Source: an uncultured bacterium
GTDB taxonomy: Bacteria > Cyanobacteriota > Vampirovibrionia > Gastranaerophilales > Gastranaerophilaceae
Assembly (NCBI GenBank): GCA_902782905.1
Contig: CACZPB010000036.1
Span: 1-5,502, forward strand
Direction: 5' to 3'
DNA length: 5,502 nt
The translations under genes and the position numbers were made by a program. Positions 1-4,792 of the stretch are shown here, piece after piece. The number at the start of each line of letters is the position of its first letter. Position 1 is the stretch's first letter. The notes below the pieces were generated by a model. That model did not search any database. It was not told the origin of the DNA and saw nothing but the letters and a program-made list of their open reading frames with translations.

Positions 1-1019
1 AAACCGAAACTTGTCAACAGTGCGGTTTGTTTATATAAATTATTTCTAACAACATCGGGTTTTGCATCACGTTTTAATTCAATAACAATTCTCATACCTT
101 CACGGTCTGATTCATCACGAATATCAGAAATACCTGTTATTCTTTGTTCTTTAACTAAATCTGCAATTTTTAAAATTAAATCAGATTTATTAACTTGATA
201 TGGAATTTCTGTGATAACAATTGCAGTTCTTGATTGTCTGCCTGCACCACCTGAAATTTCTTCAAATGTAGAAACGGCTTGCATTTTAATTGAGCCTCTA
301 CCTGTTTCATAAGCCTGTTTAATATCATTAAGTCCTACGATAGTTGCCGCAGTTGGGAAATCTGGCCCTTTTATATATTCCATAAGTTCAGGAATTGTAA
401 TCTGCGGATTGTCTATTAAAGCAATGGTACCGTCAACAACTTCTCTCAAGTTGTGCGGAGGAACATTTGTTGCCATACCAACTGCAATACCAGAAGAACC
501 GTTCAATAAGAGCATCGGAAGTCTTACAGGTAGAACAGAAGGCTCTTCTAACGAACCGTCGAAGTTTGGTTCAAAATCGACTGTCTCACAATCAATATCA
601 GCAAGCATAGATGTTGTAATCTTATGCATTCTGGCTTCTGTATAACGCATCGCTGCAGCACCGTCACCATCAACTGATCCAAAGTTACCATGCCCGTCTA
701 CACAAAGATATCTTGTATTAAAATCTTGAGCCAAACGAACAAGCGCTTCATATACGGAGCTATCACCGTGCGGGTGGTATTTACCTAATACTTCACCAAC
801 AATTCTGGCGCACTTTTTAAACGGTTTATCAGGCGTCATGCCCAACTCATTCATAGCATACAAAATACGTCTGTGAACAGGCTTCAATCCGTCTCTTACA
901 TCAGGAAGCGCACGTCCAACTATAACTGACATTGCGTAGTCTATATAACATTTTTTCATCTCATCCCTGATATTTACAGGAACAATTTTACCGTCTGAAA
1001 ATATATTTTGTTGACTCAA
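1..1019 (-). CDS. gyrA: DNA gyrase subunit A, N-terminal part (3' end beyond the window)
   Basis: GyrA is the DNA-cleaving and rejoining subunit of gyrase, which with GyrB introduces negative supercoils using ATP. About 339 codons are visible, covering the winged-helix and tower part of the breakage-reunion domain; the C-terminal beta-pinwheel is off the left edge. Visible landmarks are DYAMSVIVGRALPDVRDGLK (27-46), the helix KYHPHGDSSVYE (80-91), and AAMRYTE with the catalytic tyrosine at 126, followed by NGSSGIAVGMATNVPPHNL and GPDFPTA. In the quinolone-resistance region Ser87 and Glu91 match the usual susceptible form of many Gram-positive GyrA proteins, so I see no resistance substitution. 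VDGHGNFGS favours GyrA over ParC. The start is TTG at 1019, chosen because AGAGGAG lies 7 bases upstream and translation then begins MSQQNIFSDGKIVPVNI, matching the short GyrA N-terminus. The next in-frame ATG (Met21) would cut into the conserved N-terminal arm. Confidence 0.97.
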   Translation of the reverse strand, partial: MSQQNIFSDGKIVPVNIRDEMKKCYIDYAMSVIVGRALPDVRDGLKPVHRRILYAMNELGMTPDKPFKKCARIVGEVLGKYHPHGDSSVYEALVRLAQDFNTRYLCVDGHGNFGSVDGDGAAAMRYTEARMHKITTSMLADIDCETVDFEPNFDGSLEEPSVLPVRLPMLLLNGSSGIAVGMATNVPPHNLREVVDGTIALIDNPQITIPELMEYIKGPDFPTAATIVGLNDIKQAYETGRGSIKMQAVSTFEEISGGAGRQSRTAIVITEIPYQVNKSDLILKIADLVKEQRITGISDIRDESDREGMRIVIELKRDAKPDVVRNNLYKQTALLTSFG

Positions 1020-1026
1020 AATCTTT

Positions 1027-1033
1027 CTCCTCT
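1027..1033 (-). promoter_or_regulatory. Ribosome binding site fixing a TTG start for gyrA
   Basis: On the minus strand AGAGGAG (1033 to 1027) is followed by a 7-base spacer and TTG at 1019-1017. No in-frame ATG lies nearby. The preceding codon is ATT, a far rarer initiator, so TTG is the best-supported start. Confidence 0.8.
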
Positions 1034-1061
1034 AACCCTTTATAACATTCCCCATATAACC

Positions 1062-1091
1062 ATTGTAGCATAAAAAAATTTTTTCTGTAAA
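1062..1091 (-). promoter_or_regulatory. gyrA promoter, sigma70-type with extended -10
   Basis: Read on the minus strand, TTTACA (1091-1086; 5 of 6 to TTGACA) is separated by 18 bases from TACAAT (1067-1062; 5 of 6 to TATAAT). The -10 is preceded by TGC (1070-1068), giving the extended -10 form TGnTACAAT. Transcription would begin near 1055, leaving a leader of about 36 bases before the TTG start. This is one of the best promoter matches in the window and is correctly placed for gyrA. Its activity is inferred from sequence only. Confidence 0.75.
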
Positions 1092-1363
1092 GGTAAACAA
1101 ATAAGCGATTAACTAAAGGAACTATGGTTTAATATATATACAATATATACACCTTAAATCCTTTATTCATAATGTTTTAAGCTTTGTTACAATTTTGAAT
1201 ATTTTTAATAAAAAAAGGCAATTCTTTTTAAATAAATCACTTTATATATATGTAAGTCAAAAGGAAAAGGCGCTAAAAGATAAGTAAAAATAAGATGTAA
1301 AGTTAACTTGTACTGAACATCAAAAAATAATTTTCTCTCTTAATATCCTCGTGTTTATTTAAT

Positions 1364-1397
1364 GTTTGCCACCAACAAAGTGACAAACTTTTTTTTT
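1364..1397 (+). terminator. Hairpin followed by nine Ts (terminator-like, plus orientation)
   Basis: GTTTG-C-CAC (1364-1372) pairs with GTG-A-CAAAC (1380-1388) around a 7-base loop, and T1389-T1397 follow directly, so on the plus strand it has intrinsic-terminator form with one C/A mismatch. In minus-strand RNA the mismatch becomes a G-U wobble and the stem is fully paired, but no U tract follows it there. The minus-strand gene ending at 1408 stops 20 bases before it, so it may instead protect or end that transcript. No plus-strand gene feeding it is visible. Confidence 0.45.
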
Positions 1398-1407
1398 GTA
1401 AAAGAGC

Positions 1408-1983
1408 TTAGTATATAACAGTATGCGTCATATGGATAGGAGAAGTCAGAACCACAATTAAGTTAGCGCCGGAAGAAATTGTGACATGTTCTCCCATTTT
1501 CCTTGTAGGTCCAGGGACACATCTTGTGACGCTCATTGCCCTAAACATGACCCATCTTTGATAGTGAGGTATTTTTATATACTTCTCGGGCTGAGTCAAC
1601 CCACCGCCTATTATATTATCATTTGCAGAATATATATAACCTTTTATCGGGACTTCATGCCCGTCTTTTAAATACATTTTATTCAAAAACACGCGCATTG
1701 CGGCATGTGTACCGATTACAGGTTCATTTTTTTTATCAATATACCCTGTAATTTTTGTACCTTCAGGAATTACATTTTTATCATACATAAAAATATCGGA
1801 TGTTGTCAGAAAACTAACTTTATCTCCTTCTTCACAGTATGCTGTTGAAAACTCCTGCAACGATATTACAGGAATATGAGTTCCTGTCGGAATATCAAAT
1901 TCATCATAATCTCTCAAATTTACTTCTGAAGCAAAGACAAGAGTAGATAAAAAAGTAAGCAGTATTGATAATATTATTCGCAT
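1408..1983 (-). CDS. Secreted or periplasmic protein of unknown function, 191 aa
   Basis: I do not recognise this protein. Residues 1-18 form a typical Sec signal peptide (MR, then a hydrophobic run ending LVFA, with cleavage likely before Ser19), so it is exported; there is no lipobox and no second membrane segment. The mature part looks beta-rich. The pattern IPTGTHIPV (31-39), GDKVSFLTTSDIF (53-65), IPEGTKITGYI (72-82) and DGHEVPIKGYI (107-117) resembles the 'IP.GT...G.I' strands of VirB10/TrbI-type barrel domains, but this is a weak similarity of style, not a family assignment. A Gly-rich turn GGGLTQPEKY (126-135) and a possible final strand SGANLIVVLTSP (171-182) follow. Two cysteines (50, 155) could form a disulfide. 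It starts 36 bases after the protease gene, same strand, suggesting co-transcription, yet it lacks a good Shine-Dalgarno: the nearest purine run (GAAAG) is about 19 bases away. A promoter immediately upstream may give a leaderless mRNA. Confidence 0.8.
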   Translation of the reverse strand: MRIILSILLTFLSTLVFASEVNLRDYDEFDIPTGTHIPVISLQEFSTAYCEEGDKVSFLTTSDIFMYDKNVIPEGTKITGYIDKKNEPVIGTHAAMRVFLNKMYLKDGHEVPIKGYIYSANDNIIGGGLTQPEKYIKIPHYQRWVMFRAMSVTRCVPGPTRKMGEHVTISSGANLIVVLTSPIHMTHTVIY

Positions 1984-1990
1984 ACTTAAT

Positions 1991-2018
1991 ATTATAATAT
2001 TTCTTTCAGAATTGTAAA
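1991..2018 (-). promoter_or_regulatory. Internal promoter predicting a leaderless transcript
   Basis: On the minus strand TTTACA (2018-2013), a 16-base spacer and a perfect TATAAT (1996-1991) are followed by only 7 bases before the ATG at 1983. Transcription would therefore start at or next to the first base of the start codon. The element lies in the 36-base gap after the protease stop codon. The -10 sits inside a perfect 14-base palindrome, AATATTATAATATT (1988-2001). The -35 is the same hexamer as at the gyrA promoter. AT-richness makes chance matches possible. Confidence 0.5.
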
Positions 2019-2019
2019 C

Positions 2020-2676
2020 TTACTTTTTTTCAAAATCATTGCTTACCAAATACTCTCTTACTGTATTGACTGGAATTGCAAATCCTATTCCTATGTTTGA
2101 AATATTATTGTCTGGATTATAAATAGCTTGATTTATACCGATAATTTCTCCCTTCATATTCAACAGAGGACCACCTGATGAGCCGGGATTTATGGCGGCG
2201 TCGGTCTGAATTCTGTTTTTCGAATAATCGATTCTTGATATAATACCTTTTGTTAAAGTTCCGGTAAATCCGAACGGATTCCCTATTGCAAGCACACTAT
2301 CACCTACTTTTAAATTTTCAGAGTTGCCAAGTTTAACGGTTGTAAGTTTTTGAGTGACACTAATTTTTATTAGAGCTACGTCTTTTTTCTCTCCAAATCG
2401 CTTAATCACTTTTGCCTTATAATCTTCTCCACTGTTCATTGTAACAATGATATCACTGCCGCCGTCTAACACATGAGCGCTTGTAAGTATTGTTCCGTCT
2501 TCATCAATAATACACCCTGTACCGCAAGAAATTCCGTCTGAGAGTTGAGAATCAATTGAAACTATTGCCGGACTAATTTTGTCATATATTTCAGAAATAC
2601 TTTTTTGACCGATATTAAAGGCAAAAACAGGCATAGAAACAGATAAAAAACAGATTAATAATATTTTTTTTAACAT
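2020..2676 (-). CDS. Exported HtrA/DegP-like serine protease without PDZ domain, 218 aa
   Basis: This is a trypsin-fold protease of the S1C (Deg/HtrA) type, expected to cut or quality-check proteins in the periplasm or at the envelope. With the start at 2676, residues 1-19 are a signal peptide (MLKK, hydrophobic core, cleavage likely after VFA). The triad is complete: His68 in TSAHV, Asp99 in KKDVALIKI, and Ser167 in NPGSSGGPLL; AIGNPFGF and IQTDAAINPG are also Deg-type. The chain ends at ...GIGFAIPVNTVREYL, where most Deg proteins continue into one or two PDZ domains, so this is protease-domain only. The stop codon is clean and the fold complete, so it does not look like a truncation by frameshift. 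Odd feature: cysteines at 51 and 55 (SCGTGCIID) where the family usually has SGSGFII. The substrate is unknown; the adjacent secreted protein is a candidate partner. I do not assign degP or degQ because the PDZ is missing. Confidence 0.92.
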   Translation of the reverse strand: MLKKILLICFLSVSMPVFAFNIGQKSISEIYDKISPAIVSIDSQLSDGISCGTGCIIDEDGTILTSAHVLDGGSDIIVTMNSGEDYKAKVIKRFGEKKDVALIKISVTQKLTTVKLGNSENLKVGDSVLAIGNPFGFTGTLTKGIISRIDYSKNRIQTDAAINPGSSGGPLLNMKGEIIGINQAIYNPDNNISNIGIGFAIPVNTVREYLVSNDFEKK

Positions 2677-2683
2677 AAGCATA

Positions 2684-2688
2684 CCTCT
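2684..2688 (-). promoter_or_regulatory. Ribosome binding site deciding the protease start
   Basis: AGAGG (2688-2684, minus strand) is only 1 base from the ATG at 2682 but 7 bases from the in-frame ATG at 2676. Normal spacing favours 2676, removing two residues (ML) from the longer reading and giving MLKKILL as the N-terminus. Confidence 0.7.
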
Positions 2689-2718
2689 TTTTATACATTA
2701 GAAATTTTATTACCAGTC

Positions 2719-2750
2719 ATTTAGTTATTCACTTATTCAATCATTCACTT
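2719..2750. repeat. Octanucleotide-phased short repeat in the divergent intergenic region
   Basis: Four consecutive 8-base units read ATTTAGTT, ATTCACTT, ATTCAATC, ATTCACTT. The second and fourth are identical and all begin ATT. The run lies between the divergent protease and ycf23 genes, just upstream of the ycf23 -35 element and within the stretch that must hold the protease promoter, for which I see no convincing match. It could be an array of sites for a regulator or a remnant of a simple tandem repeat. Only three units share ATTCA, so support is modest. Confidence 0.4.
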
Positions 2751-2761
2751 TTAGAATATTA

Positions 2762-2790
2762 TTGCGCACTACAAGATTTTAATGTATAAT
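2762..2790 (+). promoter_or_regulatory. ycf23 promoter, sigma70-type
   Basis: TTGCGC (2762-2767; the conserved TTG of the -35) and a perfect TATAAT (2785-2790) are 17 bases apart, the optimal spacing. Transcription would begin near 2797, giving a leader of about 46 bases that ends in AAGGAG (2831-2836), 6 bases before the ATG at 2843. Confidence 0.65.
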
Positions 2791-2842
2791 CTACACAAGA
2801 ATTGAAAAACAAGTTTTCACAATCGACAAAAAGGAGAAAATT

Positions 2843-3595
2843 ATGTCAAGAATTGAAAGTTTTAAAAGAGCTTTAGAAGAAAAAAGAGCTGTAAAAATTA
2901 TCGCAGGTATAGACAATTTTGATGCAGAAAGTGTTAAAAAAGTTGTTATGGCTGCATCTAATTCCGGTGCAAGCGCTATTGATATTTGCGCTAACCCTGA
3001 AATTATATCTATGGCAAGAAGCATGACTGAATTGCCTTTGTTTGTTTCATCAATTGAACCTGAAGAACTTGCACACGCAGTTGTTCTCGGCGCTGACGCA
3101 GTTGAACTCGGAAACTTTGATGCTTTATACAAAAAAGGAATGACCTTCTCAGCTTCTCAAGTTCTTAGCTTAGCTAAAAGAACAAAAGAGCTTATTGAAG
3201 ATACTTTCTTCTGTGTAACAATTCCTGGGGAGCTTGAAATGAGCGAGCAAATAAAACTTGCAAGAGAATTAGAAATGTTGGGCGTTGACCTTATTCAAAC
3301 TGAAGGACATTTTTCAAACGAAGCTCCTTCAAATGGTGCAAGAGGTCTTTTAGAAAGAGCTGAACTTACTATTTCTAACACAATAGAGCTCTCAAGAAAC
3401 ATTGAATTACCGATTATGACAGCTACAGGTATCAACCCGACTACAGCTGCTTTAGCTTTTGCTGCAGGCGCTTCTGCTATCGGATGCGGTTCTTGCGTAA
3501 ATAAACTTGATTCAGAAATTTCTATGATTGCAGTTTCAAGAAGTCTTGTAGAAATTGCAGAAAGAAATGCTCACAAAGTAATGGAAATGGTTTAA
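2843..3595 (+). CDS. ycf23: Ycf23/DUF561 family protein, TIM-barrel-like, 250 aa
   Basis: The protein matches my recollection of cyanobacterial and plastid Ycf23 along its whole length: AVKIIAGIDNFD (16-27), DICANPEI (47-54), VELGNFDALYKKGMTFSA (87-104), VTIPGELEMSEQIKLA (125-140), GVDLIQTEG (147-155), and the C-terminal TATGINPTTAALAFAAGAS (193-211) running into IGCGSCVNKL (213-222). The alternating strand-helix pattern and the late Gly-rich loop are typical of phosphate-binding TIM barrels, so an enzyme acting on a phosphorylated substrate is plausible, but the family has no established reaction. It has no signal peptide or membrane segment and should be cytosolic. Length is close to family members. 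The start is well supported by AAGGAG 6 bases upstream and an upstream promoter. It is transcribed alone, divergent from the protease pair and convergent with dxr. Cysteines 215 and 218 in the Gly loop look unusual against the cyanobacterial 'GVGSAIN' form I recall. Confidence 0.85.
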   Translation: MSRIESFKRALEEKRAVKIIAGIDNFDAESVKKVVMAASNSGASAIDICANPEIISMARSMTELPLFVSSIEPEELAHAVVLGADAVELGNFDALYKKGMTFSASQVLSLAKRTKELIEDTFFCVTIPGELEMSEQIKLARELEMLGVDLIQTEGHFSNEAPSNGARGLLERAELTISNTIELSRNIELPIMTATGINPTTAALAFAAGASAIGCGSCVNKLDSEISMIAVSRSLVEIAERNAHKVMEMV

Positions 3596-3620
3596 TAAGC
3601 ATATAGATAAAACAAATAAC

Positions 3621-3656
3621 AAAATCCCGCTTCTAAAATTAGAAAGCGGGATTTTT
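3621..3656. terminator. Bidirectional intrinsic terminator between ycf23 and dxr
   Basis: AAAATCCCGCTT (3621-3632) pairs with AAGCGGGATTTT (3644-3655). With one bulged A the stem can extend through TCTAA/TTAGA to a tiny loop. The plus strand ends in TTTTT (3652-3656), terminating ycf23 26 bases after its stop. On the minus strand the same element ends in TTTT, and it starts about 18 bases after the dxr stop. It serves both converging genes. Confidence 0.93.
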
Positions 3657-3673
3657 GTCATATACTTTTTACC

Positions 3674-4792
3674 TTATACAAAATTCAAAAATAATTCTTT
3701 GGTTTTTGCTCTGATTTCGTTGTCTATGTCAAAGATTTCGTCAAGCGTAGGATTTTTTACAACAACATGTTTTGACATCATATCTTCTACTGTATGAACT
3801 ATATCAAAGAGTTTAATTCTTCCGTCTAAGAAAGCAAAAACAGCTTCTTCATTTGCCGCATTTAGACAAACTGTAGCGGAGCCTCCGATTTTTCCGGCTT
3901 CTATAGCAAGATCTAGCGCCTTAAATTTATCCCAATCAGGTTCTTCAAAATCGAGCCTTGCAATTTCTGAAAAACTGAAACTTCTTGATTTTATACCTTC
4001 AAATCTCTCAGGATAAGTAATTGCATACTGAATAGGAATATGCATGCTCGGAAGCCCAAGTTGAGCAATTACGCTTCCGTCAACATATTCAATAGCAGAA
4101 TGCACAACACTTTGAGGGTGTACAACAACTTTTATCCTATCATAGTCCATTCCGAATAAATGATGAGCCTCAATGACTTCAAGCCCTTTATTCATAAGAG
4201 TTGCACTATCTACTGTAATCTTTTTGCCCATATTCCATCTCGGATGTGCAAGTGCCTCTTGAACAGTCGCATTCTTCATATCTTCGACGGTTTTTCTTAA
4301 AAATGGTCCGCCTGAAGCAGTAATTATGAGTCTGTCGACTTGCGCTATATCTTTTATACATTGATGAATTGCGCAATGTTCACTATCTACAGGAATTATT
4401 TTTACACCTTTCTCTTTTGCTAAAGGCATTACAATATCTCCTGCCATAACAAGAGTCTCTTTATTTGCAAGCGCAATATCTATTCCGTTATTAATAGCCG
4501 TTATTGTTGGTCTCAAACCGACTCTGCCGGATACTGCGACAAGAATTATATCATTATCCCTGTTTGAGCATATTTCCTCCATAGAAACATACTCTGCACC
4601 TTCTATATTTTCAGGCTTTGAAGCGTACGCAAATTTAGGCTTAAATTTTTTGATTTGTTCGTTTAACAAATCCGTATTTCCGCCCGCTGCGAGCGCTATT
4701 ATTTCAAATTTATCTTCTAATTTTTCTATAACCTCAAGCGCTTGTCTTCCGATTGAGCCTGTAGAACCTAATATACTTATTCGTCTTTTCAT
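3674..4792 (-). CDS. dxr: 1-deoxy-D-xylulose 5-phosphate reductoisomerase, 372 aa
   Basis: Dxr (IspC) rearranges and reduces DXP to 2-C-methyl-D-erythritol 4-phosphate with NADPH and a divalent metal, the first committed step of the MEP isoprenoid pathway, in the cytosol. Visible in order: the NADPH-binding loop ILGSTGSIGRQALEVI (7-22); ALANKETLV (107-115); metal ligands Asp136 and Glu138 in PVDSEHCAIHQC; SGGPF (160-164); the flexible active-site loop HPRWNMGKK (183-191) with Trp186, the region that closes over fosmidomycin in known structures; DSATLMNKGLEVIEAHHLF with the third metal ligand Glu208; and HPQSVVHS. All key residues are present, and the length is slightly below the usual 380-400. 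The ATG at 4792 overlaps the rmlA stop as ATGA, and AAGAG about 7 bases upstream gives a weak ribosome site, so coupling to rmlA translation is likely. Any promoter would be upstream of rmlA, outside the window. Confidence 0.98.
   Translation of the reverse strand: MKRRISILGSTGSIGRQALEVIEKLEDKFEIIALAAGGNTDLLNEQIKKFKPKFAYASKPENIEGAEYVSMEEICSNRDNDIILVAVSGRVGLRPTITAINNGIDIALANKETLVMAGDIVMPLAKEKGVKIIPVDSEHCAIHQCIKDIAQVDRLIITASGGPFLRKTVEDMKNATVQEALAHPRWNMGKKITVDSATLMNKGLEVIEAHHLFGMDYDRIKVVVHPQSVVHSAIEYVDGSVIAQLGLPSMHIPIQYAITYPERFEGIKSRSFSFSEIARLDFEEPDWDKFKALDLAIEAGKIGGSATVCLNAANEEAVFAFLDGRIKLFDIVHTVEDMMSKHVVVKNPTLDEIFDIDNEIRAKTKELFLNFV

Larger units (their letters stand above)
1034..1407. other. 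374-base AT-rich intergenic region, no convincing gene
   Basis: This gap separates the gyrA start from the stop of the secreted-protein gene. Besides the gyrA promoter (1062-1091) and the hairpin with T tract (1364-1397) it holds an AT-alternating stretch with a repeated ATATATAC unit (1131-1150), a perfect 10-base palindrome AAGTTAACTT (1300-1309) and a purine-rich run on the plus strand (about 1260-1300). Open frames here are very short (for example 18 codons from 1362, plus strand) and lack ribosome binding sites. I see no tRNA, riboswitch or DnaA-box cluster. The length is more than the gyrA promoter needs, so a small RNA or a decayed gene is possible but not shown. Confidence 0.6.

Noticed and set aside
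409..645. 78-codon plus-strand open frame
   Set aside because: It lies wholly antisense to highly conserved gyrA sequence and has no ribosome site or recognisable product.
745..771. Glu at GyrA position 91 as a quinolone-resistance change from Asp
   Set aside because: Glu at this position is the normal residue in many bacteria (for example Staphylococcus aureus GyrA), and Ser87 is intact.
1..1019. ParC (topoisomerase IV) instead of GyrA
   Set aside because: The VDGHGNFGSVDGD stretch and the short N-terminus fit GyrA better; ParC usually has a different sequence here. The C-terminal GyrA box that would settle it is outside the window.
1205..1231. Weak A/T hairpin AAAAAG...CTTTTT as a terminator for the secreted-protein gene
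   Set aside because: The stem is six pairs, almost all A-T, which is expected by chance in such AT-rich sequence.
1486..1671. 61-codon plus-strand open frame
   Set aside because: It is antisense to the secreted-protein gene, with no supporting start signal and no recognisable features.
2020..2676. Truncated pseudogene of a full-length HtrA
   Set aside because: The catalytic domain is complete, with a clean stop, a signal peptide and a ribosome site, and no PDZ remnants are seen downstream before the next gene.
2791..3132. 113-codon minus-strand open frame
   Set aside because: It is antisense to ycf23; its Ser/Ala-rich composition is what the complement of that coding sequence produces.
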